A stretch of 64,000 bases of DNA from Streptomyces sp. Z26 (GCF_003665095.1 NZ_RCHV01000002.1:5584501-5648500), one strand, 5' to 3'. Shown: positions 47,865 through 56,908, numbered from the stretch's first letter. A program made the numbers and translations. The notes: generated by a model not told the origin, from the letters alone.

Positions 47865-48830
47865 ATGACCGCTCCCTCCGCCGCCCCCGTCGCCGTGCTC
47901 GGTGAATGCGTGGCCGACGCCTTCGTCACCCCGGCGCCCGCGAGCACGCCCCCGGGTACGGCCGCCCTGGGACTCGAAGCGCTGCCAGGCGGCGGTCCGG
48001 CGAACACGGCCGTGGCCCTCTCCCGGCTCGGCACCCCCACGCGCTTCCTCGCGCGCCTCTCCGCCGACGTCTTCGGCCGCCTCTTCCGCGAGCACCTCGA
48101 CAAGTCGGGCGTCGACCTCGGCGCGACGGTCACCGCCCGCGAGTCCAGCACCCTGGCCGTGGCCGACCTCGACGACGAGGGCCGCGCGGACTACTCCTTC
48201 TACGCCGAGGGCGCCGCCGACTGGCAGTGGACCCCCGAGGAGCTGGCCGAGGCCGCCCGCGCACCGGTCTCCTGCCTGCACACCGGCTCGCTGGCGCTCG
48301 TCCGCCCGCCCGGCGGCGCGCACGTCGAGGACCTGCTCGCGGACGTACGGCAGCGGGCCACCGTCTCCCTCGACCCGAACGTGCGCCCCCTGCTCGTCGA
48401 CCCCGCCGACTACCGCGCGCGCCTCCCGCACTGGTGCGCCGCCGCCGACATCCTGCGCCTGTCGGACGACGACCTCGCCCACCTCCGTCCCGGTGAGACG
48501 CCCGAGGCCGCCGCCGACTTCTTCCACGGCCACGGGACGCGGCTCGTCGTGATCACCCTCGGTGCCGAGGGCGTGTTCGCCTCCCTCGACGGGAAGCGGC
48601 TGCGCGTACCGGCGCCGCGCGTCGACGTGGTGGACACGGTCGGCGCGGGCGACTCGTTCATGGCGGGCTTCCTGCACGCGCTGCACCGCGACGGCGTCCT
48701 CGGCGGCCGCCTCGACGGGCTCGGCACGGACGGGGTGGAGGCCGCGCTGGCCCTCGGTACGCGGGTGGCGGCGGCCGTCTGCGCCGTACGCGGCGCCAAC
48801 CCGCCCTGGCAGCACGAACTGGAGGCGTGA
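47865..48830 (+). CDS. PfkB-family carbohydrate kinase (fructokinase-like)
   Basis: Soluble kinase of 321 aa. The N-terminal PfkB signature GGGPANTAVALSRLG (residues 42-56) binds sugar. The C-terminal signature is VVDTVGAGDSFMAGFLHAL, with DTVGAGDS (257-264) and the catalytic base D263. SLDPNVRP marks the shared active site. Sequence is closest to fructokinases, though 2-keto-3-deoxygluconate or ribose is not excluded. ATG is preceded by GAAAGG. No transporter or glycosidase gene is adjacent. A 12-bp hairpin follows. Confidence 0.88.
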   Translation: MTAPSAAPVAVLGECVADAFVTPAPASTPPGTAALGLEALPGGGPANTAVALSRLGTPTRFLARLSADVFGRLFREHLDKSGVDLGATVTARESSTLAVADLDDEGRADYSFYAEGAADWQWTPEELAEAARAPVSCLHTGSLALVRPPGGAHVEDLLADVRQRATVSLDPNVRPLLVDPADYRARLPHWCAAADILRLSDDDLAHLRPGETPEAAADFFHGHGTRLVVITLGAEGVFASLDGKRLRVPAPRVDVVDTVGAGDSFMAGFLHALHRDGVLGGRLDGLGTDGVEAALALGTRVAAAVCAVRGANPPWQHELEA

Positions 48831-48866
48831 CCAGCGCCCGCCGTCCCGCCCCGTCACCCGTCCTCG

Positions 48867-48895
48867 CCCCCCGCCCCGTCCTCCGGGGCGGGGGG
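48867..48895 (+). terminator. Hairpin after the PfkB gene
   Basis: Perfect 12-bp stem (48867-48878 with 48884-48895) and a five-base loop, 36 bases past the stop. Confidence 0.65.
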
Positions 48896-48937
48896 TGCGT
48901 GGCGTACGGGTGCGCCCGTGGCGGCTAGTTTGGGGAA

Positions 48938-50104
48938 GTGCGAGCAGCCCACGAATCCCCCGAGCAACCGTCCGGCGCGGTCCCGGCACCCCCACCGCCG
49001 GGAAAGCGCTCCTCGGACGCCCTGCGCCGGGCCCGCGCCGTCTACCGGAACGTGCCCAAACGCAAACTCGCGTGGCTGCTGCTCAAGGACACCGTCAACT
49101 CCTGCCTGGAGCACCGGGTGGTGGGGCTGGCCGCCGAGGCGGCCTTCTTCACGCTGATCTCCATCCCGCCGCTGCTGCTCGGCATGGTCGGGATGCTCGG
49201 CTACCTCGACGCCTGGTTCGGTCTCGACACGATCGACTCGATCCGGCGCAACTTCCTCGACGCCGCGCAGGCCGTCCTCTCCGACCGGGGCGTCGACGAG
49301 ATCGCCCGCCCGCTCATCGACGACGTGACCGAGGGCGGACGGCCCGACGTGATCTCGCTCGGCTTCGCCCTCGCCCTGTGGTCCGGGTCCCGCGCGGTGA
49401 ACGTCTTCATCGACACCATCACCGTCATGTACGGGCTCGACGGCCACCGCGGCATCGTCGCGACCCGGCTGCTGGCCTTCGCGCTGTACGTGGCGGCGCT
49501 CGTCATCGGCCTCGTCGCCTTCCCGCTGATGGTGGCGGGCCCCGACGCGGCCGTACGGCTGCTGCCGGAGACCGAGCGGCTGGTGCAGACGTTCTACTGG
49601 CCGGTGGTGCTGATCCTGTCGATCGTCTTCCTGACGACGCTGTACCACGTGTCCGTCCCCGTGCGGTCGCCCTGGCGCGAGGACGTGCCGGGCGCGCTCG
49701 TCGCGCTGGTGATGTGGGTCGTCGGCAGCTTCCTGCTGCGCGTCTACCTCACGAACACCGTGGAGGGCCCGACGATCTACGGTTCCCTCGCCGCCCCCGT
49801 CGCCGTCCTGCTGTGGATCGGGATCTCCGCGTTCGCCGTACTCGTCGGGGCCGCCGTGAACGCCGCCATCGACCACGTCTGGCCGTCCGTCGCCACGGCC
49901 GCCGCGCGCCGCGCCACCGAGCGGGCGCGCGAGGAGGTCGCGGCGGAGGTCGTCGCGGCGGCGGCCGCGCGGCGCGCGATGCGCGACGCGGAGGGCGAGG
50001 GGAACGAGGTCCCGCCCGCGGAGTTCCCGGAGCGCTGGACCCGCTTCCTGCCGCCCGGCGACGTACGGGCGCGGCTGAGGGCTCGGGCGCGCGACCGCGA
50101 GTGA
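48938..50104 (+). CDS. YihY/UPF0761-family membrane protein
   Basis: Membrane protein of 388 aa with about six spans, in the YihY (former BrkB/RNase BN) family. The first conserved region is EHRVVGLAAEAAFFTLISIPP, then FALALWSGSRAVNVFIDTI. The last spans are VVGSFLLRVYLTNTVEGPTIYGSLAAP (split in two) and VAVLLWIGISAFAVLVGAAV. The family's function is not established; it is not an RNase. Residues 325-388 form a charged Ala/Arg/Glu tail. GTG at 48938 follows GGGGAAG. It precedes an MFS gene by 107 bases. Confidence 0.88.
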   Translation: MRAAHESPEQPSGAVPAPPPPGKRSSDALRRARAVYRNVPKRKLAWLLLKDTVNSCLEHRVVGLAAEAAFFTLISIPPLLLGMVGMLGYLDAWFGLDTIDSIRRNFLDAAQAVLSDRGVDEIARPLIDDVTEGGRPDVISLGFALALWSGSRAVNVFIDTITVMYGLDGHRGIVATRLLAFALYVAALVIGLVAFPLMVAGPDAAVRLLPETERLVQTFYWPVVLILSIVFLTTLYHVSVPVRSPWREDVPGALVALVMWVVGSFLLRVYLTNTVEGPTIYGSLAAPVAVLLWIGISAFAVLVGAAVNAAIDHVWPSVATAAARRATERAREEVAAEVVAAAAARRAMRDAEGEGNEVPPAEFPERWTRFLPPGDVRARLRARARDRE

Positions 50105-50160
50105 GGCGCGGGCAGGACGCGGGCGGGCGGGGTGCGGCGGCGGGCCGTCGCGCGAGGCAG

Positions 50161-50180
50161 CGTCAAATAGTTGTTTGACG
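50161..50180. promoter_or_regulatory. Candidate operator before the MFS-ArsR unit
   Basis: CGTCAAA and TTTGACG form a perfect 7-bp inverted repeat around six AT-rich bases (TAGTTG), 31 bases before the MFS start. The downstream ArsR-type regulator is a likely binder. Confidence 0.5.
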
Positions 50181-50211
50181 GTCGCCGCTCCCGCGCCGCA
50201 CACTCGCCTCC

Positions 50212-51630
50212 GTGACCCCTGACCCTGACCCGGGCCCGGCCGACCCCGGCTCCGCCCCGGCACCCTCCGGCGGCCCGCCGCGTCACCCGCTGCGCGGGCT
50301 GCTGCGCCACCGCGCGTTCCTGCACCTCGGAGTGGGCCGCTGCCTGACCTACTTCGCCAACGCCATGGCGCCCCTCGCGCTCGCCTTCGCCGTCCTCGAC
50401 CTCGGCGGCTCCGCCGTGGAGGTCGGCCTCGTCGTCGGCGCGCGCTCCCTCGCCAACGCCGCGCTGCTCCTCCTCGGCGGCCTCCTCGCGGACCGGCTGC
50501 CGCGCGCCGTCGTCCTCCAGGGCGCGAGCCTCGCCGCCGCGCTGGCCCAGGGCGCCGTCGCCGCGACGCTGCTCCTCGACGTCGCCACCCTGCCCGTGCT
50601 GGTGCTGCTCAGCGTCGTGAACGGCGCCGTCTCCGCCGTCTCCGTCCCGGCCGCCGCCGCGCTGCTCCCGCAGACGGTGCCGCCGGGCGAGCTGCGCGCG
50701 GCCAACGCGCTGGCCCGCATGGGCCTCAACGGCGGCATCATCGCGGGCGCCTCCCTCGGCGGCGCGCTCACCGCCGTCGTCGACCCCGGCTGGGGCCTCG
50801 CCTGCAACGCCGTCACCTTCGTCGCCGCCTCGGCCGCGTACCGCGCGACGGCCCGCGCCCTCCCCGCCCCCGCGCGCCCGGCCCCCGCCGCGGCGGCCGT
50901 GGACGGGGCGGAGTCCGTACGGGCGCGGTCGTGGCGGGAGATGCGCGAGGGCTGGACGGAGTTCACGTCCCGTACGTGGGTGTGGGTCGTCGTGTCGCAG
51001 TTCTTCGTCGTCAACGCGGTCTCCGCGGGCGGCATCCAGGTCCTCGGCCCGACCGTCGCCGACAGCACCTTCGGCCGTACGGCGTGGGGCTTCGTCCTGG
51101 CCACGCAGATGGCCGGGGCGTTGGTGGGCGGCGTCGTCGTGGCCCGGACACGGGCGCGGCACATGCTGCGGATCGGCGTCGCGGTGGTGGCGCTCGACGC
51201 GCTGCCGCTGGTCGCGCTCGCCCAGTCGTCGGACGTGGCGCTCCTGATGGCGGCGATGTTCGTGAACGGTGTCGCGATCGAGCAGTTCTGCGTGGCCTGG
51301 GACCTGTCGCTCCAGGAGAACATCCCGCAGGACCGCCTCGCGCGCGTCTACTCGTACGACGCCCTCGGTTCGATGCTCGCGCTGCCCGTGGGGGAGATGC
51401 TGGTGGGCCCGTTGTCCGAACGGGTCGGGGTGCGCCCGACGCTGCTCGGCGGTGTCGCGCTGGTCGCGGCGGTGACGGCGGCGGCGCTGTGCAGCAGGGA
51501 CGTACGGGCGCTGACGACCGGCTCCGGGACGGTGGCGGCGTCGGGGGCCGGTCCCGGCGCCGCGACCGGCCCCGGCAAGGGGGACCCGTCCGCCGAGGGA
51601 CCGGAGGCGACCGCCTTTGACCGGATTTGA
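50212..51630 (+). CDS. MFS exporter of the EntS/enterobactin-exporter type
   Basis: Membrane protein of 472 aa with about 12 spans and cytoplasmic polar ends. Typical MFS motif A is in LLLLGGLLADRLPRAVVL; ANALARMGLNGGIIAGASLG and LQENIPQDRLARVYSYDALGS are blocks of the EntS/MFS_3 group. Exporters of this group handle siderophores, macrolides or other drugs. GTG at 50212 lies downstream of an operator-like repeat. The following ArsR-type gene overlaps or abuts its end, so the exporter is probably under its control. Substrate unknown. Confidence 0.88.
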   Translation: MTPDPDPGPADPGSAPAPSGGPPRHPLRGLLRHRAFLHLGVGRCLTYFANAMAPLALAFAVLDLGGSAVEVGLVVGARSLANAALLLLGGLLADRLPRAVVLQGASLAAALAQGAVAATLLLDVATLPVLVLLSVVNGAVSAVSVPAAAALLPQTVPPGELRAANALARMGLNGGIIAGASLGGALTAVVDPGWGLACNAVTFVAASAAYRATARALPAPARPAPAAAAVDGAESVRARSWREMREGWTEFTSRTWVWVVVSQFFVVNAVSAGGIQVLGPTVADSTFGRTAWGFVLATQMAGALVGGVVVARTRARHMLRIGVAVVALDALPLVALAQSSDVALLMAAMFVNGVAIEQFCVAWDLSLQENIPQDRLARVYSYDALGSMLALPVGEMLVGPLSERVGVRPTLLGGVALVAAVTAAALCSRDVRALTTGSGTVAASGAGPGAATGPGKGDPSAEGPEATAFDRI

Positions 51631-51652
51631 TCAGCCCCCGCATACTGAGCCG

Positions 51653-52282
51653 ATGCCCGCCGCCTCCCGCCCGCCGCGTACCCGCGACGACGCCGCCGAC
51701 GACGTGGTCGGGCTCCGCGTCCTCGCCCACCCCCTGCGGCTGCGCCTGCTGTCGCTGCTGACGGGCCGCGCGTACAGCGCCGCCGAGGCCGCGCGGGAAC
51801 TGGACCAGACCCAGGCCAACGTCAGCTACCACCTGCGCAGGCTCCGTAACGCCGGACTCGTCGACCTCGTCGAGGAGGTGGGCGTGCGCGGCGGCACCGC
51901 CAAGCGCTACCGGCACGACCCCGGGAGCGGCGACCGGCTCGCCCCCGGCGGCCCCGCCGCGTACCCGGCCGTCGCCGCCGCCCTCGCGGAGGAGCTCCGC
52001 CGCCGGGCCGCCGACCGCGTACCGGACAGCGAGGGCGCCCTCACCGATGCCGAACTGTGGCTCGACCCCGCCGACTGGCACGGCATCCGGGCGCGGGCGC
52101 GGGCCCTCGGGGAGGAGCTGCACGCGGCGGCCCGCGCGCCGGAGGCGGCCCTCGCGGACGCGGTACGGGTGAGCGCCACGGTCGTGCTGTTCGAGATGGT
52201 CGCGGACGGCCACGGCGGGGCGCGTCCCGCCGGTGCGCCGGAGCACGCCGCTTCACCGGAGCACGAGGGGCCCGCGGAATAA
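51653..52282 (+). CDS. ArsR-family winged-helix regulator
   Basis: Regulator of 209 aa. The HTH lies near residues 20-85: VLAHPLRLRLLSLLTGRA, SAAEAARELDQTQANVSYHL and GLVDLVEEVGVRGGTAKRY. There is no metal-binding CxC, so it should be a ligand- or protein-responsive member. The C-terminal 120 residues are a helical effector domain. ATG at 51653 is used; a TTG at 51617 with GGAGG ten bases before it would overlap the MFS gene by 14 bases and is also possible. It likely controls the adjacent exporter through the repeat at 50161-50180. Confidence 0.87.
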   Translation: MPAASRPPRTRDDAADDVVGLRVLAHPLRLRLLSLLTGRAYSAAEAARELDQTQANVSYHLRRLRNAGLVDLVEEVGVRGGTAKRYRHDPGSGDRLAPGGPAAYPAVAAALAEELRRRAADRVPDSEGALTDAELWLDPADWHGIRARARALGEELHAAARAPEAALADAVRVSATVVLFEMVADGHGGARPAGAPEHAASPEHEGPAE

Positions 52283-52405
52283 CCGCTGGCGTGCCGTACG
52301 GCGCCCCGCCTACGCTGCCGTGAGGCGCGCCGGGCGACGGCGCGACCGCCCGTACGGCGCACCGCGCGTACGGGGCACGAGGACGTGTGGAGGGAGGTGC
52401 GGACC

Positions 52406-52555
52406 GTGACGACGACGACTGTCGTCGCCGTGGACGCCGCCGACGTGCGGCGCTCCGCCGACGCGACCACCACCGGGCACCGCACCACGGCGCGGAAGCC
52501 CGCCGAGCGTAAGCCCGCTCCCCACCACCTCCCGTGGTCCCCGGCTGACGCCTGA
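52406..52555 (+). CDS. Small hypothetical protein, 49 aa
   Basis: A GTG start preceded by GGAGGGAGG opens a 49-codon frame rich in Thr, Ala, Arg and Pro (starting TTTTVVAVDAADVRRSAD, ending HHLPWSPADA). It is low in hydrophobic residues and should be soluble or disordered. No family recognised. It lies 92 bases before rsgA on the same strand, so it could be a leader of that gene. The strong ribosome site is the main support. Confidence 0.5.
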   Translation: MTTTTVVAVDAADVRRSADATTTGHRTTARKPAERKPAPHHLPWSPADA

Positions 52556-52647
52556 CCCCTCGCGACGCACCGCGCCGACCCGCGCCCGCGCCCGAGCCGG
52601 TCCGCGCGCGTACGGCGGGGGACCGCCCTCCCGAAGGGTCCTCCCGT

Positions 52648-53853
52648 ATGCGTGAGTCCGCCGCACCGCACGGCCGCTCCGACACCACCCGCACCACCCG
52701 CACCCCCGGGGCCGGCCCGGCCTCCGGCACCACCACCGATCCCGACGCCGCCCTGGCCGCGTACGGCTGGGACACCCACTTCGCCGACGCCTTCGCCCCG
52801 TACCGCACCGGCCCGGCGCCCGACACCGGCAGCGGGCGCGCCCTCCGGCCCGCCCGCGTCGTACGTGTCGACCGCGGGCGCTGCGACGCCGTCACCGCGC
52901 ACGGCCCCGTACGCGCCGCCACCGCCGACGTGGCCACGGCCGACCCGACGCGCGCCCTGTGCACGGGCGACTGGGTCGTGCTGGCCACCGACGCGGCGGG
53001 CGGGCACCGGGTACGGGCGGTGCTCCCGCGCCGTACCGCCTTCGTACGGTCCACCTCCTCCCAGCGCACCGAGGGGCAGGTGCTCGCCGCCAACGTCGAC
53101 CACACCCTGATCGCCGTCTCCCTCGCCGTCGAACCGGACCTCGGCCGCGTGGAGCGGTTCGTGTCGCTCGCGTGGGCGGGCGGCGCGCAGCCGCTCGTCG
53201 TCCTCACCAAGGCCGACCTGGTGCCGGACCCGGACACGCTCGACCAACTCCTCGCGGACACCGAGGAGTCGGCGCCCGGCGTCCAGGTGCTCGCCGTCAG
53301 CGCCGAGACCGGGGAGGGCGTGGACGTGCTGGCCGCCGTGCTGACGGCGGGTACGACCGCGCTGCTCGGCCAGTCCGGCGCGGGCAAGTCGACGCTCGCC
53401 AACGCCCTGGTGGGGCGCGACGCGCAGGAGGTGCGGCGGACCCGGAACAGCGACGGCAAGGGCCGCCACACCACGACCACCCGCGACCTGCTGCCGCTGC
53501 CGGGCGGCGGCGTGCTGATCGACACCCCCGGCCTGCGCGGCGTCGGCCTGTGGGACGCCGACGAGGGGGTCGGCCGGGCGTTCTCCGACATCGAGGCACT
53601 GGCCGCTGACTGCCGCTTCCACGACTGCGCCCACGACACCGAACCGGGCTGCGCCGTCCTCGCCGCCGTCGACGAGGGCGCGCTGCCCCACCGCAGGCTC
53701 GACAGCTACCGCAAGCTGCTCCGCGAGAACGCCCGCCTCGCCGCCCGTACGGACGCCCGGCTACGGGCCGAACGGAAGCAGGAGTTCAAGCGGCGGCAGG
53801 CGCTGGGGCGGCACATGACGGAGCGGAAGCGGGGTGCGGGCGGCAGGCCGTAG
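52648..53853 (+). CDS. rsgA: Ribosome small subunit-dependent GTPase A
   Basis: Circularly permuted GTPase of 401 aa that checks late maturation of the 30S subunit. G4 comes first (TKAD, 187-190), then G1 GQSGAGKST (241-249) and G3 DTPG (292-295). Zinc ligands are C322, C327, H329 and C335 in CRFHDCAHDTEPGC. The N-terminal OB-like domain has STSSQRTEGQVLAANVD. A 35-residue low-complexity head precedes AAYGWD. The length exceeds that of E. coli RsgA by about 50 aa, mostly at that head. Confidence 0.93.
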   Translation: MRESAAPHGRSDTTRTTRTPGAGPASGTTTDPDAALAAYGWDTHFADAFAPYRTGPAPDTGSGRALRPARVVRVDRGRCDAVTAHGPVRAATADVATADPTRALCTGDWVVLATDAAGGHRVRAVLPRRTAFVRSTSSQRTEGQVLAANVDHTLIAVSLAVEPDLGRVERFVSLAWAGGAQPLVVLTKADLVPDPDTLDQLLADTEESAPGVQVLAVSAETGEGVDVLAAVLTAGTTALLGQSGAGKSTLANALVGRDAQEVRRTRNSDGKGRHTTTTRDLLPLPGGGVLIDTPGLRGVGLWDADEGVGRAFSDIEALAADCRFHDCAHDTEPGCAVLAAVDEGALPHRRLDSYRKLLRENARLAARTDARLRAERKQEFKRRQALGRHMTERKRGAGGRP

Positions 53854-53878
53854 AAGCGGGCACCGGTAGCGTGGGCCC

Positions 53879-54481
53879 ATGCTGATCTGGATCAACGGCC
53901 CCTTCGGGGGCGGGAAGACGCACACCGCCTGCGAACTGCGTCGGCGGCTCCCGGGCAGTGTCGTCTCCGACCCCGAACAGCTCGGCATGGGCCTGCACCG
54001 GATGCTCCCGCCGCACGCGCGCGACGACTTCCAGGAGTACGCCGCGTGGCGGCACGGCGTGCGCGAGATGCTGGACGTGGCGCTGCGGCGGCACCGGCAC
54101 GGGCCGGTCATCGTGCCCATGACGGTCGTCGACCCGGTCTGCTTCGCGGACACCGTCGGTCGGCTCCGGGCCGACGGCCACGACGTGCGTCACGTCGCGC
54201 TCCTCGCGGAACGGGAGACCGTGCACCGCCGCCTGCGCGGCCGGGGACTCGCGGGGCTGCGCGACGAGGGGTGGGCGAGGGAACGGGTGGACCGGTGCCT
54301 GGAGGCGCTGGCGCGGCCGGAGTTCGCCGAGCACGTCGTCACGGACGGGCGGTCCGTACGGGAGGTCGCCGAGGCCGTCGCGGAGTCGGCGGGCCTGGGG
54401 CTGGCGCCGAGCGGGGACGGCAGGGTGCGGCGGGGGCTGCGGCGGGCGCGGGTGACGTTGCGGCACGTACGGCTCGGCTGA
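53879..54481 (+). CDS. TmrB-like P-loop NTPase
   Basis: Protein of 200 aa. MLIWINGPFGGGKTHTACEL has the Walker A GPFGGGKTHT (7-16) and resembles tunicamycin-resistance protein TmrB and its family of P-loop kinases. PEQLGMGLHRMLPPHARDDF and VIVPMTVVDPVCF follow, and a C-terminal LRRARVTLRHVRLG. TmrB binds tunicamycin in Bacillus; for actinobacterial relatives the ligand is unknown. It is 25 bases after rsgA and may be co-transcribed with it and with the following hypothetical gene. Confidence 0.82.
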   Translation: MLIWINGPFGGGKTHTACELRRRLPGSVVSDPEQLGMGLHRMLPPHARDDFQEYAAWRHGVREMLDVALRRHRHGPVIVPMTVVDPVCFADTVGRLRADGHDVRHVALLAERETVHRRLRGRGLAGLRDEGWARERVDRCLEALARPEFAEHVVTDGRSVREVAEAVAESAGLGLAPSGDGRVRRGLRRARVTLRHVRLG

Positions 54482-54489
54482 GGCGAACG

Positions 54490-55170
54490 GTGAGCGCTAC
54501 GGACGGCAGGGACGGCAGGGACGGTACGGGCGCCGCGCGCGGTACGGGTGGGGCTCCCGGTGCCGCGCGGTCCGGCGGTGCCTTCGGGCCGCGGCAGTTC
54601 CAACTGGTCCTGCTGCGCCGCATGGCCGACTTCCAGCCCGACCGCGTCGAGGCCGCCCTGCGCGAACTCGGCGCCGCGCGCGCCGACCTGCGCGACGCCC
54701 ACCGCCGCTGGCAGGCCATGCTGCGCTCGCCGCGCGGCCGGGGCGCCGCCGCCCGCTACCGTTCCGTGCTCGGCCCGCCCGAGGCCGTCGTGCCGCGCCG
54801 CGTCGGCGACCTCGACTGCGAGGCGCTGACCTGGCGCATGCCGCTCTGGCCCGACCTGCGGTTCGAGGTGATGTGCGCGAGGGGCGGCGGCCCCGTCTGG
54901 AACGAGTGGCTGGTACGCGCCCCGGACGCGCCCGCGCCCCCGCTCCGTACGGTCGAGGACCTGGTCCCCTGGTCCTGCACCGTGGACGAGGTCGCCCGCG
55001 CCCACGCCCCCGCCCGCCCGCTGGAGGGCTCCGCTCCGACGCGCTGGGGGCTGGAGTTCCACGCGCCGGACGCCGAGGGGCGGCGGCACCGGGTCGTGGC
55101 CGAGTTCACGTGGGGGCTGCTCCAACGCCTGCCGGACGTACGGCCGTCGCCCGACGCGCCCGAGGCCTGA
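54490..55170 (+). CDS. Hypothetical protein
   Basis: Protein of 226 aa starting with GTG eight bases after the TmrB-like stop. A 35-residue Gly/Asp/Arg-rich head precedes FGPRQFQLVLLRRMADFQPD and a helical part (LRELGAARADLRDAHRRWQA). The second half has EALTWRMPLWPDLRFEV, VWNEWLVRAP and LVPWSCTVDEVARAHAP, alternating strands that suggest an alpha/beta or beta-rich domain. No motif recognised. A 7-bp tandem repeat begins at its stop codon. Confidence 0.6.
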   Translation: MSATDGRDGRDGTGAARGTGGAPGAARSGGAFGPRQFQLVLLRRMADFQPDRVEAALRELGAARADLRDAHRRWQAMLRSPRGRGAAARYRSVLGPPEAVVPRRVGDLDCEALTWRMPLWPDLRFEVMCARGGGPVWNEWLVRAPDAPAPPLRTVEDLVPWSCTVDEVARAHAPARPLEGSAPTRWGLEFHAPDAEGRRHRVVAEFTWGLLQRLPDVRPSPDAPEA

Positions 55171-55196
55171 CGCCCGACGCCCGACGCCCGACGCCC
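55169..55196 (+). repeat. Four copies of a 7-bp tandem repeat
   Basis: GACGCCC is repeated four times exactly, overlapping the TGA of the hypothetical gene and ending about 50 bases before the ATG of the next frame. Being outside coding sequence and not a multiple of three, it is prone to slip and could alter spacing to the next gene. Confidence 0.7.
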
Positions 55197-55244
55197 GACG
55201 TGCGGTCCCTCCCGTACGGGAACGCCCGGCGGTAGCCTGGGCGG

Positions 55245-56459
55245 ATGACGCGACGACGACATTGATCCACCCCCACGGCGAGGCTGGCGCGCACGCTTTA
55301 CGCCTCCGCCTTCCTGGAGGACCTGGTCCTCCTCTACCCGGTGTACGCGCTGCTGTTCGCGGACGCCGGGCTCTCCGCCGCGCAGATCTCCTCGCTGTTC
55401 GCCCTCTGGTCGGCCACGTCGGTCGCCCTGGAGGTGCCGTCCGGGCTGTGGGCGGACCGCTGTTCGCGCCGCCGCCTGCTGGTGCTCGCGCCGCTGGTGA
55501 CCGGCACGGGGTTCGCGCTGTGGACGTTCTGGCCGTCGTACGGCTCGTTCGCGGCGGGCTTCGTGCTGTGGGGCGCGGGCGGTTCGCTGCGGTCCGGCAC
55601 CGTACAGGCGCTGGTCTACGAGGAGTTGGCGCGCGTCGGTGACACGGCCGCGTACGCGCGGCTCGCCGGTCGCGCGCGGAGCGCGGGCACGTCGGCGGAG
55701 ATGGCGGCGACGGCGCTCGCCGCCCCGGTCGTCGCCGCGGGCGGGCACCGCGCGGCGGGCGTCGCCAGCGTGCTGGTGTGCGTGGCGGGTGCGGCGGTGG
55801 CGCTCCGCTTCCCGGAGCGGCGCGCACTCCCCGGCCGCGCCGGTGCCGTACCGCCCGACGCGGAGTCGCCCGACCCGGAGCCGCCCGGCGTCGAACCGGC
55901 TCCCGGCATGCGGCGGTTGCTCCGTGCGGGCCTGGCCGAGGTGCGTGGCTCGCGCGCCGCCTCGCGCGCGCTGCTCCTCGCGTCGGTGCTGGCGGGGCTG
56001 CTGGCGTACGAGGAGTACGTGCCGCTGCTCGCCGTCTCCACCGGCGCGGCCGACGCCACCGTGCCGCTGCTGCTCCTCGCCGTCTCCACGGGCGCCCTGG
56101 TCGGCGGCTGGTACGCGGGCCGGGGCGCGCGCCTGCTGGCGCCGGGCCTCGCGGCGGCCGCCTGCGCGCTCGCCTGCGGCGCGCTGAGCGGCCATCCGGC
56201 CGGGCTGCTGCTGGTCGGCGCCGCGTACGGGCTGGGGAACTGGGCGGAGGCCACGGCCGAGGCCCGGCTCCAGGACCGGCTCACCGACCGTACGCGCGCC
56301 ACCGTCGGCTCCCTGGCGGGGCTGGGCGCGGAGGCCGTCTCGGTGCTGGTGTTCGCCGGCTACGCGCTCGGCTCGGCCTGGTCGCCGCCGGGGCCGCTGC
56401 TCGCGCTGGTGGCGGTCGCGTACCTGGCCCTGGCGTGGGCGCTGCGGCGCCGGGCGTGA
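55245..56459 (+). pseudogene. MFS transporter gene with an in-frame TGA at codon 7
   Basis: From ATG at 55245 the frame reads MTRRRH, then TGA (55263-55265), then continues open as STPTARLARTLYASAFLEDL into a complete MFS protein. The first span (LYASAFLEDLVLLYPVYALL) lies before the first normal start, GTG at 55341, which would cut the span in two and has no ribosome site. So the gene is either interrupted by a CGA-to-TGA change or starts at an unusual codon (CTG at 55284). The rest is intact: ATSVALEVPSGLWADRCSRRR is motif A, and about 12 spans follow over some 400 residues. A functional product of 372 aa from 55341 is the alternative reading. Confidence 0.6.
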
Positions 56460-56497
56460 GCGGCGGGGGACCCGGCGCAGGACCGCCCCGCCGCCCG

Positions 56498-56908
56498 TCA
56501 CGGGGAACGGCGGCGGGCCCGGGCGTTGCGGTGGCTCCACCACAGCAGGCCCAGCAGGATGCACCCGGAGAGGATCAGGCCAGCGCCGGTCGCCCAGCCG
56601 CCGAGCGGCAGTTCGGGCCGTACGCCCCACACGACGCCCGCCGCGAGGAGCGCCAGCCCGGCGAGTACGGAGCCCGCGATCCGCAGGGGCGTGGCGACGC
56701 TCTCCTCGGCGGCGCGCAGGGCGCGGGCCCGCGCCGGTTCCACGTGCCGTTCCAGCGCGGGCACCTCGCGGGCGAGCAGCACCAGGCCCGCGAACACGAG
56801 CAGCAGACCCGGTCCCGGCAGCACCAGCAGGGCGACCCCGACGAGCAGCAGGACCGTGCCCGCCGTCAGGACGACCAGCCGCCGGACCGAACCGCGGAGT
56901 ACGGGCAC
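56498..56908 (-). CDS. PGPGW (TIGR02611)-type small membrane protein
   Basis: Protein of 136 aa starting with GTG. The first span contains VLLLVGVALLVLPGPGLLLV, with the PGPG turn of the putative transmembrane PGPGW family. A basic/acidic amphipathic loop follows (EVPALERHVEPARARALRAAE), and then two spans (LAGLALLAAGVVWGVRPELP and ATGAGLILSGCILLGLLWWS). Function unknown. It lies five bases after the metallothionein-like gene and is probably co-transcribed. Confidence 0.72.
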   Translation of the reverse strand: MPVLRGSVRRLVVLTAGTVLLLVGVALLVLPGPGLLLVFAGLVLLAREVPALERHVEPARARALRAAEESVATPLRIAGSVLAGLALLAAGVVWGVRPELPLGGWATGAGLILSGCILLGLLWWSHRNARARRRSP

